A stretch of DNA of 64,000 nucleotides from an uncultured Alphaproteobacteria bacterium (GTDB lineage Bacteria > Pseudomonadota > Alphaproteobacteria > Methylaequorales > Methylaequoraceae): NCBI GenBank assembly GCA_902522465.1, contig CABYVV010000001.1:26060-90059 (forward strand), in the 5' to 3' direction. The notes under the pieces are model-generated. The model did not search any database. It was given only the letters and a program-made list of their open reading frames with translations, and was not told the origin of the DNA. Shown here one piece after another: positions 1 through 11,285 of the stretch. Each line of letters opens with the position of its first letter. Position 1 is the stretch's first letter. Made by a program: the position numbers and the translations under genes.

Positions 1-249
1 TATGACGTCTTCATAGAGATCACTGTCCAATCCAAATTCAGAAAGCTGTTTTTTAATAATCAAGGATCTTCTTGGAGCGTTAGTTAAAAAAAAGACTTTT
101 TTTTTTTTTAATTTTAAATGTCCTAAAGTTTCTATTACGCCTTCAAAAAGTGAAATCCCGTTATGCACCACTCCCCATAAATCGATAAAAAAGTATTTAT
201 AATTAGAGTAAATTTCAGATAATTTCTTTAGTTCTAAAGGCTTATTCAC
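1..249 (-). CDS. HAD-superfamily class IIA hydrolase (TIGR01459-like), N-terminal part, truncated by window edge
   Basis: Reverse-strand translation from GTG at 249: VNKPLELKKLSEIYSNYKYFFIDLWGVVHNGISLFEGVIETL...VFFLTNAPRRS; DxWGVxHxG HAD motif I and LTNAPR motif II. Confidence 0.8.
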   Translation of the reverse strand, partial: MNKPLELKKLSEIYSNYKYFFIDLWGVVHNGISLFEGVIETLGHLKLKKKKVFFLTNAPRRSLIIKKQLSEFGLDSDLYEDVI

Positions 250-1297
250 AACTTATATTCTTTCCAACCAATTCGGCAACACTTTCAATTCTCTTTCTTT
301 TGAGAAGTTCACTTAACTCTTTTAGTATATTGAATACTACATTTGGTCCACTGTAGATTAGGGATGTGTATAATTGTATTAAATTTGCACCAAGTGAAAT
401 CTTCTGAAAAGCATCTTTCCCCGATGAAACGCCACCCACGCCTATAATAACAATTTTTCCATTTGTAATCTCATATACATCTCTTATTAATGTATTAGCT
501 TTATCTCTTAGTGGAGGTCCAGATAAACCTCCCTTTTCATTTACCTTCCAAGCATCCTTAATGGGTTTTTTATACAACATCTCTCTAGTAATAGTTGTGT
601 TGGTAAGAACTACTCCATCTATCATTTTACTATTTAGAATGAGTTTGCAAATGTTCTCTAAATTCTTTTTTGATATATCAGGTGACAATTTTAAAAAAGT
701 TGGTTTCCTTTTTTTAATTCTAGATAAGGTTTTAAGTAATTTTTCTATATTTCCTTTCTCTTGGATATCTCTTAATCCTGGTGTATTAGGGGAAGAAATA
801 TTGATGGTAATATAATCTGAATAATCAACAACTTTATTGTATAGAAGAAGATAATCAGAAAATTGACTTTCAGAATTTTTATTTTTTCCAATATTAACAC
901 CAAGGATATTATGATTATTTTTTGATTTTTTTAAATTTTCTAAAAACATTTCAATTCCATTGTTATTAAACCCTAATCTTTGAATGACTGCTTCAAATTC
1001 AGGTATCTTAAAAACTCTGGGCCTTGGGTTCCCTTTTTGAGGCATTGGAGTTACTGTTCCTAATTCAACAAATCCAAAACCTAAATTTAATAAACCTTCG
1101 ATTGCTTCAGCATTTTTATCAAATCCGGCAGCCAGTCCTAACGGATTATTAAAGTTTTTATTTAGGACTCTTGTTTTTAAATTTCTGTGATCAATTTTTC
1201 TTTTGAAATATTTTGTTTGCAAAAATTTTATAAAAATCTTATGAAGTAATTCTGGTGGCATAAATCCAGTAATATTAGAAATAGTTTTAAAATCCAT
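242..1297 (-). CDS. pyrD: Dihydroorotate dehydrogenase (quinone), class 2
   Basis: NNPLGLAAGFDKNAEAI, GFGFVELGTVTPMPQKGNPRPR, VNIGKNK motifs. Start set at MDFKTIS because the longer ORF start overlaps the upstream DUF952 gene. Confidence 0.93.
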   Translation of the reverse strand: MDFKTISNITGFMPPELLHKIFIKFLQTKYFKRKIDHRNLKTRVLNKNFNNPLGLAAGFDKNAEAIEGLLNLGFGFVELGTVTPMPQKGNPRPRVFKIPEFEAVIQRLGFNNNGIEMFLENLKKSKNNHNILGVNIGKNKNSESQFSDYLLLYNKVVDYSDYITINISSPNTPGLRDIQEKGNIEKLLKTLSRIKKRKPTFLKLSPDISKKNLENICKLILNSKMIDGVVLTNTTITREMLYKKPIKDAWKVNEKGGLSGPPLRDKANTLIRDVYEITNGKIVIIGVGGVSSGKDAFQKISLGANLIQLYTSLIYSGPNVVFNILKELSELLKRKRIESVAELVGKNISCE

Positions 1298-1307
1298 TAT
1301 TCTTGAT

Positions 1308-1613
1308 TTAAATAATTTCACTTGCCCAATCATATAGGAGTGTTCCATAAAAGTGAGGGAAAAATTCTTTATTCCTACTTTTCTCCCATTTTAATTTGTG
1401 TCTTAAATCAGTAACCTTAAACTTAACAACTACTATGTCTTTTTCATCAAAAAAATATTTTTTTACTGTTTCTGAAATTTGGTTTTTTGTTGATAAATGA
1501 ATAAATCCAGACTGTTTATCGAGAAAATTTCCTGTGAAAACTTCTTTTTTTTTAAATTGACAAAATTCTCTTCTTTTAAAAACTCTATATACAAATTTGC
1601 AATCTAATGACAT
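1308..1613 (-). CDS. DUF952 family protein
   Basis: VYRVFKRREFCQFKKKEVFTG..DKQSGFIHLSTKNQ..; typical DUF952 pattern next to pyrD. Confidence 0.75.
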   Translation of the reverse strand: MSLDCKFVYRVFKRREFCQFKKKEVFTGNFLDKQSGFIHLSTKNQISETVKKYFFDEKDIVVVKFKVTDLRHKLKWEKSRNKEFFPHFYGTLLYDWASEII

Positions 1614-1617
1614 TAAC

Positions 1618-3165
1618 CTAACTTAGTCTTTCTTCCAGTAAATTTATTGTTTTTTCTATTCCATAAAATTTTATAAAAGAACCAAGTCTAGGGCCTTGAT
1701 CTTGTCCGAGAACAACTTGATAAAAAGCTGAAAACCAGTCCCTAAGGTTTTCAAATTTCAAATCCATTCCAATTTGATATATTTTTGTTTGAATATCTTC
1801 GGGTTGGCAATTCTCATCAATTTTTTTTAATTCTTCTATTATCTTTCTAAATCCAGTAATTTCAATTTCATTTGGCTTCCTATATTTTTTATTTGGTAAA
1901 ACAAATTCATTATAATATTGTACGCCATAATTGAGTAATTCATGAATCAATGGGAAATCTATTCTCTTTATATCTTTGTAATAATTCTCTATAAAACCCC
2001 AAAGAATTTCAGGTGATTCAGCGTTACAAACATTGGCAAGGTTAAGTATCATGTTGAATGAAAAATTTTCTAGAAATTTATAATTATCAGTCTTATTAAT
2101 AAACCATACTGGATTTTGATATTTTTCTTCACTATTTTGCATTTCATAATCTTTTCGGAGTTTTAAATAATCATCTGTCATTTTGGGTATTACATCAAAA
2201 TACAATCTCTTTGCTCTGCTAGGGTTTTGAAACATAAATAATTCCAAGCTTTCTTGAGGTGAAAATTTCAGCCAATCTTCAACTGAAATTCCATTGCCGA
2301 TCGATTTAGATATTTTTTCTCCATTTTCATCCAAAAATAACTCATAAGTAAAATTATTTGGTGGTTTACCTCCTAAAACTCTATTAATCTTACTCGAAAG
2401 AACAAAAGATTCGATTAAATCCTTACCATTCATTTCATAATCTATGTTTAGGACATTCCATCTCATTGCCCAATCAACTTTCCATTGTAACTTACATTCT
2501 CCATTGAAAATTGATGATGATTCAGTTTTGTTAGTAAATGGATTGTGAAATTCTATTTTTTTTTTTTGTGTGTCTAATTTATCTATTTTTACCTGTAGAA
2601 CTTTTCCTGTTGTCTTACATATTGGAAGAAATGGAGAGTAAGTTTGTCTTCTTTCGTTTCCTAAAGTGGGTAAAATAATATTTAAAACTTTTTCGTAGTT
2701 ATCAAAAATTGCTTCTAAACCTGAATTAAACTTTCCATTTTTGTAATGATCAGTTGATGATTTAAATTCAAATTCAAAATTAAAATGTTCCAAGAAGTCT
2801 TTCAACTTCATGTTATTATGTTCAGCAAAGCTTGAATATTTCTCAAAAGGGTCAGGTATCGATGATAATGGTTTTTCTAAATGTTTACCTATGATTGTTT
2901 GATTAGGAATATTTAGTGGCACTTTTCTTAATCCATCCATGTCATCAGAAAAAACAAATAGTTTTGTAGGAATATCTGATAGTTGTTTAAAAGCCTTAAT
3001 TACCATTGAAGTTCTTAAAACTTCACCGAAGGTACCTATATGTGGTAAACCAGATGGACCATATCCTGTTTGAAAAATACATTCTTTTTTTTTGTTTTCA
3101 TCAATTCTTTTTATTAACTTTTTTGCTTCTAAAAAAGGCCATAATTTTGAATTAATTTCATTCAT
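1618..3165 (-). CDS. lysK: Class I lysyl-tRNA synthetase
   Basis: TGYGPSGLPHIGTFGEV (HIGH-like) and KISKSIGNG (KMSKS-like); 515 aa. Confidence 0.93.
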   Translation of the reverse strand: MNEINSKLWPFLEAKKLIKRIDENKKKECIFQTGYGPSGLPHIGTFGEVLRTSMVIKAFKQLSDIPTKLFVFSDDMDGLRKVPLNIPNQTIIGKHLEKPLSSIPDPFEKYSSFAEHNNMKLKDFLEHFNFEFEFKSSTDHYKNGKFNSGLEAIFDNYEKVLNIILPTLGNERRQTYSPFLPICKTTGKVLQVKIDKLDTQKKKIEFHNPFTNKTESSSIFNGECKLQWKVDWAMRWNVLNIDYEMNGKDLIESFVLSSKINRVLGGKPPNNFTYELFLDENGEKISKSIGNGISVEDWLKFSPQESLELFMFQNPSRAKRLYFDVIPKMTDDYLKLRKDYEMQNSEEKYQNPVWFINKTDNYKFLENFSFNMILNLANVCNAESPEILWGFIENYYKDIKRIDFPLIHELLNYGVQYYNEFVLPNKKYRKPNEIEITGFRKIIEELKKIDENCQPEDIQTKIYQIGMDLKFENLRDWFSAFYQVVLGQDQGPRLGSFIKFYGIEKTINLLEERLS

Positions 3166-3215
3166 AATTAACTATAAAATATTCAGTTCAAAACTATTAT
3201 CAAGTATAAAAAAAT

Positions 3216-3236
3216 AATAATATACACAATATTATT
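3216..3236. promoter_or_regulatory. Palindromic AT-rich element between lysK and the cysI operon
   Basis: AATAATAT-ACACA-ATATTATT in the divergent intergenic region; could be chance in AT-rich DNA. Confidence 0.25.
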
Positions 3237-3294
3237 GTATAAAATAATATTAACCATTTTTTTATTGTAATATTCTTTCAGTATTCTTTTTTTT

Positions 3295-3588
3295 ATGATA
3301 AATATTGCAAATATGGCAAAAAAACTTGAGGGACATACATTTTTACTTTCAGCAAATGACCTGAAAACTGGAAAAGTTTTGTTTTATACATCTAACGGAT
3401 GGCTTCCTGAGTTGAATAAAGCAATAAAAATTGAAAAAAAATCCATCGAAAAGTATGAAAAATTACTAAAAATTGATGAAGAAAATTGTCTTATAGTTTC
3501 AGGAAGATTTGTTGAATTAAATGATTCAGGGTCTATTAAAAACCTGAGAGATAAAATAAGAAGTTCTGGGTTAACCTTTAAAATTTGA
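3295..3588 (+). CDS. DUF2849 domain protein (cysI-linked)
   Basis: 97 aa, KLEGHTFLLSANDLKTGKVLFYTSNGW; immediately upstream of cysI. Start may instead be the internal Met at 3313. Confidence 0.75.
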   Translation: MINIANMAKKLEGHTFLLSANDLKTGKVLFYTSNGWLPELNKAIKIEKKSIEKYEKLLKIDEENCLIVSGRFVELNDSGSIKNLRDKIRSSGLTFKI

Positions 3589-3594
3589 TTAATT

Positions 3595-5235
3595 ATGTAT
3601 AAATATTCTGAAATTGATAAAAAGATAGTTGCAAATAGAGTAAAGCAATTTAAGAATCAGGTGGATAGAAGACTATCCGGAAAACTCACAGAAGATGAAT
3701 TCAAACCTTTACGATTAATGAATGGTCTGTATCTTCAACTCCATGCTTACATGTTGAGAGTGGCAATACCATATGGAGAGTTATCTTCAAAACAGTTAAG
3801 ACAGTTGGCATTCATTGCAGATAAATATGACAGAGGATATGGACATTTCACAACCAGACAAAACATACAATTTAACTGGCCAAAATTACCCGATGTTCCT
3901 GAAATTCTTGAAGAACTTTCAAAAGTAGAAATGCATGCAATTCAAACATCTGGAAATTGTATAAGAAATATATCAGCGGATCACTTAGCTGGACTAACCA
4001 TTGAAGAGATAGAAGATCCAAGGCCATGGTGTGAAATTATAAGAAAATGGTCAACATTCCACCCTGAGTTTTCTTTTCTACCGAGAAAATTTAAGATAGC
4101 TGTAACTGGGTGTTCTGAAGATAGAGCTGCAATTTTAGTCCATGATATAGGCTTGAGATTAATAAAAGACAAGGGAGATATTGGCTTTGAGGTTTTTGTC
4201 GGGGGTGGCCAAGGAAGAAGTCCATATATAGCAAAAAAAATAAAAAACTTTTTACCAAAGAAGGATTTACTTAACTATCTTGAGGCGATTTTAACAACTT
4301 ACAATCAACTTGGGAGAAGAGATAATATTTATAAAGCTCGTATTAAAATTTTATTAAATGAATTAGGAATAGAAAAATTTAAGGAATTTGTCGAAGAAAA
4401 TTTTAAAAGATTCTCAAACAAAAAACTAATTCTTGATAAGTCGACAATTAAAAATATATTTAAGTTTTTTAAACTTCCTAGTCTAAAGCCTGGTTTAGAA
4501 AAAGTACCTGAAATTAAAAACTCATTATTTCTAGAATGGAAGAATCAAAACGTACTTCCTCATAAACACCCTAATTATTCAATAATTTTAGTTTCTCTTA
4601 AATCAAATGAAAAACCTCCAGGAGACGCTTCCAGTATACAAATGAGAAAATTAGCAGATATAGCAGACAAATATTCCTTTGGCGAGATTAGAGTAACTCA
4701 TGAACAAAATTTAGTCTTACCTCATGTTGAAAATTCAAGAGTATATGAAATTTGGAATGAACTTTTAAATATAAATTTAGCAACTCCAAATATAGGTCTA
4801 ATTACGGACACTATTTGCTGCCCAGGAATGGATTATTGTGCTCTAGCAACTGCTAGATCTATTCCCATTTCACAAAAAATTACAGATCATTTCAAAAATT
4901 ATTCTCATCAAAAAGAAATAGGTGATTTAAAAATAAAAATATCTGGCTGTATTAATGCCTGCGGTCATCATCATGTTGGCAACATAGGTATTTTAGGGCT
5001 TGATAGAAAAGGAAAAGAGTTTTATCAAATTACATTAGGAGGCTCAGCTAAAGAAAATGCTTCCATTGGCCAAATAGTTGGGCCGTCATTCTCAGAAAAA
5101 GATTTAATGGGTGCAATAGAAAAAATAATCAAAGTTTATAAAAAAAATAAAATTTATGAAAAAGAAGATTTCCTTTCTGTATTTAAAAGAATTGGAATTA
5201 AAAAATTCAAAGAGAAATTATATGATAATAATTGA
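3595..5235 (+). CDS. cysI: Nitrite/sulfite reductase hemoprotein (assimilatory sulfite reductase)
   Basis: TRQNIQFNWPKL, TSGNCIRNISADH, CCPGMDYCALATARS, KISGCINACGHHHVGNIG siroheme/4Fe-4S motifs. Confidence 0.93.
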   Translation: MYKYSEIDKKIVANRVKQFKNQVDRRLSGKLTEDEFKPLRLMNGLYLQLHAYMLRVAIPYGELSSKQLRQLAFIADKYDRGYGHFTTRQNIQFNWPKLPDVPEILEELSKVEMHAIQTSGNCIRNISADHLAGLTIEEIEDPRPWCEIIRKWSTFHPEFSFLPRKFKIAVTGCSEDRAAILVHDIGLRLIKDKGDIGFEVFVGGGQGRSPYIAKKIKNFLPKKDLLNYLEAILTTYNQLGRRDNIYKARIKILLNELGIEKFKEFVEENFKRFSNKKLILDKSTIKNIFKFFKLPSLKPGLEKVPEIKNSLFLEWKNQNVLPHKHPNYSIILVSLKSNEKPPGDASSIQMRKLADIADKYSFGEIRVTHEQNLVLPHVENSRVYEIWNELLNINLATPNIGLITDTICCPGMDYCALATARSIPISQKITDHFKNYSHQKEIGDLKIKISGCINACGHHHVGNIGILGLDRKGKEFYQITLGGSAKENASIGQIVGPSFSEKDLMGAIEKIIKVYKKNKIYEKEDFLSVFKRIGIKKFKEKLYDNN

Positions 5236-5674
5236 CAAAATATCAGAAAGAAAAAATGAGTTTATCGAACTGCCTGATGAAAAATTGTCAAAAAAGACAT
5301 CTCTAGAAAATTGTCTCTTGAATTTATTCCATTGGAAAGAGAAAAAGAAAGAAATTCATGAAAAAAAAATCAAAGTTGCATTAAAAATTAATTCTGATGA
5401 AGAACTTATTTTTGGAGAAAATGATTTAAGATACATAAAAATGATACAAATCAATTTTTTAAATTTTAAAGATGGTAGACCATTTACTTTAGCAAAGAAG
5501 TTAAGAAAGAAATTTCTATATAAAGGAGAGATCAGAGCCTCTGGTAATATTTTACCGGATCAATTCGTATTTCTCCTAAGATGTGGATTTGATACGGTCG
5601 AGATAAAAGAGATGGAAAAGGATACTTGGTTAGAACTTTTGGAGTTTGATGATGGTTTATATTATCAACCATGA
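5222..5674 (+). CDS. DUF934 protein, sulfite reductase-associated
   Basis: FKDGRPFTLAKKLRKKFLYKGEIRASGNILPDQFVFLLRCGFD; ATG at 5222 overlaps the cysI stop. Confidence 0.82.
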   Translation: MIIIDKISERKNEFIELPDEKLSKKTSLENCLLNLFHWKEKKKEIHEKKIKVALKINSDEELIFGENDLRYIKMIQINFLNFKDGRPFTLAKKLRKKFLYKGEIRASGNILPDQFVFLLRCGFDTVEIKEMEKDTWLELLEFDDGLYYQP

Positions 5675-5701
5675 ACCCGGTACTTTTTAACGGTACCGGG
5701 T
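5675..5701. terminator. Bidirectional hairpin between DUF934 gene and groEL
   Basis: ACCCGGTAC-tttttaacg-GTACCGGGT, 9 bp perfect stem between convergent genes. Confidence 0.65.
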
Positions 5702-5738
5702 AAAATTGACTGGCATGTGGATTTTATTATAGGATTCT

Positions 5739-7421
<1,683 letters not shown>

Positions 7422-7431
7422 CTATCAAAAA

Positions 7432-7719
7432 TTAATCTAAAATTCCCATTATATCTGATTCCTTCATGATCAAAAGGTCTTGACCATCAAGTTTAACTTC
7501 TGTACCCGACCATTTACCAAACAAAATTTTGTCTCCAGCTTTTACATTCATTGGCCTTGACTTTCCATCTTCTGTTATTTCCCCTGGTCCTACCGCGAGA
7601 ACTTCTCCTTCACTCGGTTTCTCTTTGGCTGTGTCTGGTATAATTATACCTCCAGACGACTTCTCATCAGTCTCGATTCTTTTTACTACAACTCTATCGT
7701 GTAATGGTTTGAACTTCAT
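7432..7719 (-). CDS. groES: Co-chaperonin GroES
   Basis: [45 protein letters not shown]. Confidence 0.97.
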   Translation of the reverse strand: MKFKPLHDRVVVKRIETDEKSSGGIIIPDTAKEKPSEGEVLAVGPGEITEDGKSRPMNVKAGDKILFGKWSGTEVKLDGQDLLIMKESDIMGILD

Positions 7720-7756
7720 ATAAAACCTCCATAATTTGAAGTTTGTATTAAATTTA

Positions 7757-7783
7757 TTAGCACTCTAATGCGTAGAGTGCTAA
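7757..7783. promoter_or_regulatory. CIRCE element (HrcA operator) upstream of groESL
   Basis: TTAGCACTC-N9-GAGTGCTAA, perfect match to the CIRCE consensus. Confidence 0.95.
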
Positions 7784-7816
7784 CATAATTATTTATAAAT
7801 TATTGTCAAGATATTT

Positions 7817-9679
7817 TTAGAAACCAAATTCCTTGATAATGAAATTTTCTAATTTAGCTACACTCTCTTCTACTTTTTCTCTAGATGTATCAATTATTAG
7901 ATTTGGTTTTTCAGGCTCTTCATAAGGTGAAGAAATTCCTGTAAAATTTTTAATTTCACCACTCTTTGCTTTTGCATATAGTCCCTTTACATCTCTTTTT
8001 GCGCAAACATCAACTGATGCTTTAATATATATTTCTCTAAAAATTTCAGGCCTTATATCCCGTGCTTTTTTTCTTTCGCTTCTGTAAGGAGAGATCAAAG
8101 ATACCAAAATGACAAAGCCTGCTTGGGTAAATAATTTAGCAACTTCTGCAGTTCTTCTAATGTTTTCTGTTCTATCTTCAGGTGAAAAATTTAAATTTTT
8201 ATTTAAACCAATTCTCAAGTTGTCACCATCTAAGCTAAAGACATTAAAGTTTCTATCAAATAACTTTTTTTCTACATTCTTTGCTATGGTGCTCTTACCT
8301 GCTCCTGACAATCCCGTAAGCCAAATTATTCCTGGCCTGTGATTAAACTTTAATGCTCTATCTATTTCGTTAAGGTTATAATTTTCTGGAATTATATTCT
8401 TCCGAAAATCTTCTTTTTTTTCTCTTTGATCAGGATAATTTCTTAAATCTATTATACCACCTGCTACAATTTCTTCATTATCAAGAAGGCAGAACCTTGC
8501 AGTTGACTTATTAAATGAATAGTCATCCATAGGAATAAACTGTGAAGAATGAATAACAACTTCACAAACATCATTTTTTGAAACCTCAGTATTGTTTTTT
8601 GATTTCAAAGAATCTGTATCAATAACATTTTTTACCTTATTAACAAAGATTTCATATTCACCTGTATTTAACTTCATAATATATTTACTTTTGAAGTTGA
8701 TTTTTTTTTCACTTAACCAAAACATATTTGACTCAAACCTATTCATTAATTTTGGAGGAGACATTAAATCAGATGCAAGATTGCCTTTATCAACAAATAT
8801 TGGTTCATCAAGTGTAATACCAACTGAATCTCCGGCAAAATATTTCTTTTTTGCTTTTGGCCATATCTCTAATGATTTTACTTTTGCTCTCTCATTTGAC
8901 GGAAGAAACAGTAAATCTATACCCTTTGAAATACTGCCTAATTCAATTTTTCCTACTATTACTCTTTTGTCACCTATTTTGTAAATATCTTGAACGGGAA
9001 ACCTAACATGCTTAGAAACAACTAAACCTGAATTCTCGAAGTTATCTAGGATATCAATGAAAGGTATTCCTGAAAACCATGGCATATTTTTACTTTTTTT
9101 GACTACATTGTCTCCAACTTTCGAAGAAACTGGAATATCTGTGATGCAACTGATTCCCAATCCTGATAAAAATGAATCTAAATCTGATTTAATTTTAATA
9201 TACAATTTTTGATCATATTTTATCTTATCCATTTTATTAAAAACCGTTATTACCTTTTCAACTCCTAAAAGCTTAAGCAAGTAAGCGTGTTTTTTTGTTT
9301 GTTGTTTTATACCTTCTTTAACATCAACTATTAAAATAGCAATGTCAGCTGATGATGCTCCAGTTATCATATTTTTGATAAACTCTTTATGACCAGGCGC
9401 ATCTATGAATACATACTTTCTTTTTTTAGATTTAAAAAAAATTCTTGTCGTATCAATTGTTATACCCTGATCTCTCTCATCCTGAAGGGCATCAAGTAAA
9501 AAAGCAAATTCGAAGTCCACTCCTCGCTTTTTACTAGCTTTTTTTAATTCATTAACCTTTTCATCATTAATCTCACCGATATCGTATAATAATCTTCCAA
9601 TAAAGGAGGATTTCCCATGGTCAACGTGACCAACTATTACAATATTTAGGACTTCATCATCATTAAATTTGTTATTCAC
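7817..9679 (-). CDS. cysNC: Bifunctional sulfate adenylyltransferase subunit 1 / adenylylsulfate kinase
   Basis: GTPase motifs GHVDHGKSS, DAPGH, NKMD, plus C-terminal APS kinase GLSGAGKSTIA and DGDNLR. Confidence 0.95.
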   Translation of the reverse strand: MNNKFNDDEVLNIVIVGHVDHGKSSFIGRLLYDIGEINDEKVNELKKASKKRGVDFEFAFLLDALQDERDQGITIDTTRIFFKSKKRKYVFIDAPGHKEFIKNMITGASSADIAILIVDVKEGIKQQTKKHAYLLKLLGVEKVITVFNKMDKIKYDQKLYIKIKSDLDSFLSGLGISCITDIPVSSKVGDNVVKKSKNMPWFSGIPFIDILDNFENSGLVVSKHVRFPVQDIYKIGDKRVIVGKIELGSISKGIDLLFLPSNERAKVKSLEIWPKAKKKYFAGDSVGITLDEPIFVDKGNLASDLMSPPKLMNRFESNMFWLSEKKINFKSKYIMKLNTGEYEIFVNKVKNVIDTDSLKSKNNTEVSKNDVCEVVIHSSQFIPMDDYSFNKSTARFCLLDNEEIVAGGIIDLRNYPDQREKKEDFRKNIIPENYNLNEIDRALKFNHRPGIIWLTGLSGAGKSTIAKNVEKKLFDRNFNVFSLDGDNLRIGLNKNLNFSPEDRTENIRRTAEVAKLFTQAGFVILVSLISPYRSERKKARDIRPEIFREIYIKASVDVCAKRDVKGLYAKAKSGEIKNFTGISSPYEEPEKPNLIIDTSREKVEESVAKLENFIIKEFGF

Positions 9680-10476
9680 TACATGTATCCTTTAGATCTT
9701 AATCTTTCAAAAACATTTTCTTCCTCATGATCCATTGCTCTTCCAGATCGCTCAGACACTTTACTAACCTTAAGTTCTTCAATAATTTCGTTAACTGTTT
9801 TTGCATTACTATTGATGGGAAACGTAATATCTTGGTCTCCAAGCGATCGATATCTTTTGCCTTTTTTTGAGAAATATAAATCAACTACAGGGATCTTCTC
9901 TTGTTTGATATATTGCCAAATATCCAATTCAGTCCAATTCAGTAGAGGATGAATTCTGACATGAACCGTTTCTGGATAATTAAAATTTGAATAATTCCAA
10001 AACTCCGGAGGTTGATTCTTAATATTCCATTTTCCAAAATCATCTCTTGGACTAAAAACTCTTTCTTTTGCTCTTGTTCCCTGTTCATCTCTTCTGATCC
10101 CGGCGATAATTCCTCTAAATTTTTTTTCATTAATTATTTTTTTCAAACCATCAGTTTTTCTTGCAGCTGATCTAGCTGCAGGTGGAAGAGATGGATCTAT
10201 TTGACCTATAGGAGGACATTTGCCTTTTATTAGATTAAGTCCCCATTTTTTTGTGAATTTTTCTCTAAATTCGTACATTTCTTTAAATTTTTTTTCTGTG
10301 TCAACATGAACTACTGGAAACGGTATTTTTCCAAGAAAAGCTTTGAAGGCCAGCCATACCATCACATTAGAGTCCTTTCCTAACGACCAAAGCAAAGCTA
10401 TGTTAGAAATTGATCTGTATGCTTGCCTGAAAATGAAAATACTCTCATTTTCCAATTTATTTAAGTTTGACTGCAT
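9679..10476 (-). CDS. cysD: Sulfate adenylyltransferase subunit 2
   Basis: LLWSLGKDSNVMVWLAFKAF..PVVHVDTEKKF..RRDEQGTRAKERVFSPRD. Confidence 0.95.
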   Translation of the reverse strand: MQSNLNKLENESIFIFRQAYRSISNIALLWSLGKDSNVMVWLAFKAFLGKIPFPVVHVDTEKKFKEMYEFREKFTKKWGLNLIKGKCPPIGQIDPSLPPAARSAARKTDGLKKIINEKKFRGIIAGIRRDEQGTRAKERVFSPRDDFGKWNIKNQPPEFWNYSNFNYPETVHVRIHPLLNWTELDIWQYIKQEKIPVVDLYFSKKGKRYRSLGDQDITFPINSNAKTVNEIIEELKVSKVSERSGRAMDHEEENVFERLRSKGYM

Positions 10477-11175
10477 TTATTTTTTGTAACTATAATGTAT
10501 ACCACATTCTGTTTTTATATTGTTTGTCCATCTTCCAGATCTTGGATCATTTACGTTTGAAGATTTTATCGTACAATTTATGCAACCTATTGACAAATAA
10601 CCTTTTGTAAAAAGTGGATGTTTACTTATTTTGTGAAAATCAAAATATGAATCAATAAAAGATTTATTTACAAATGCAAGTGGATTTACAACGACCTTTT
10701 GATTTAAAACTTCAAATATTTTTAATAATTTTCTTTCACCTTTGTGGAAAGATTTTCTCCCAGAAATCCATGCTTGATAATTCCTTAGTTCTTTTTTTAA
10801 AGGAATAACTTTCCTTATATTACAGCATAAATCAGGGTTAGATTTCCAAAGGTCTCCGTATTTATCATTTTTAACCAAATCAGAATTATTAGGGAAAATT
10901 TCCTTGCAATTTTTTAATTTAAGTTTTTGAAGGAGATGATTCTTATATTCAATAGTTTCTTTAAACAAAAAGTTTGTGTTAATTAAAATTACAGGAAAGT
11001 TACTGTCTATTTGTGAGATCATGTGAAGGATTACCGCAGATTCTGTTCCGAACGAACACACGTATGCTATTTTATTTTTAAACATTTCTTCGATAGTCAT
11101 CCTCAAGATCAACTCAGGGGATGAACCTTTATATTCTTTGTTTAAATTTTTTAAATTAATTGAATCATGGTACAT
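10477..11175 (-). CDS. cysH: Phosphoadenylyl/adenylyl-sulfate reductase with 4Fe-4S-type Cys pairs
   Basis: SFGTESAVILHMI, LCCNIRKVIPL, GCINCT, ECGIH; CC..CxxC as in APS reductases. Confidence 0.88.
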   Translation of the reverse strand: MYHDSINLKNLNKEYKGSSPELILRMTIEEMFKNKIAYVCSFGTESAVILHMISQIDSNFPVILINTNFLFKETIEYKNHLLQKLKLKNCKEIFPNNSDLVKNDKYGDLWKSNPDLCCNIRKVIPLKKELRNYQAWISGRKSFHKGERKLLKIFEVLNQKVVVNPLAFVNKSFIDSYFDFHKISKHPLFTKGYLSIGCINCTIKSSNVNDPRSGRWTNNIKTECGIHYSYKK

Positions 11176-11285
11176 ACTATTTCATAATTTTTTTAAGTAA
11201 ATTTGTCAATAAGATATGTAAAATATCATAAACTACACTAATATAATGTATTTTATTTTAGAAATTAAGAATTATTAATATAGGG

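Noticed and set aside
3181-3294. AT-rich inverted repeats upstream of cysI as a riboswitch
   Set aside because: Simple AATAAT repeats expected in AT-rich DNA; no conserved riboswitch core seen.
8592-8984. 130-aa plus-strand ORF inside cysNC
   Set aside because: Antisense to conserved cysNC; no recognisable motif.
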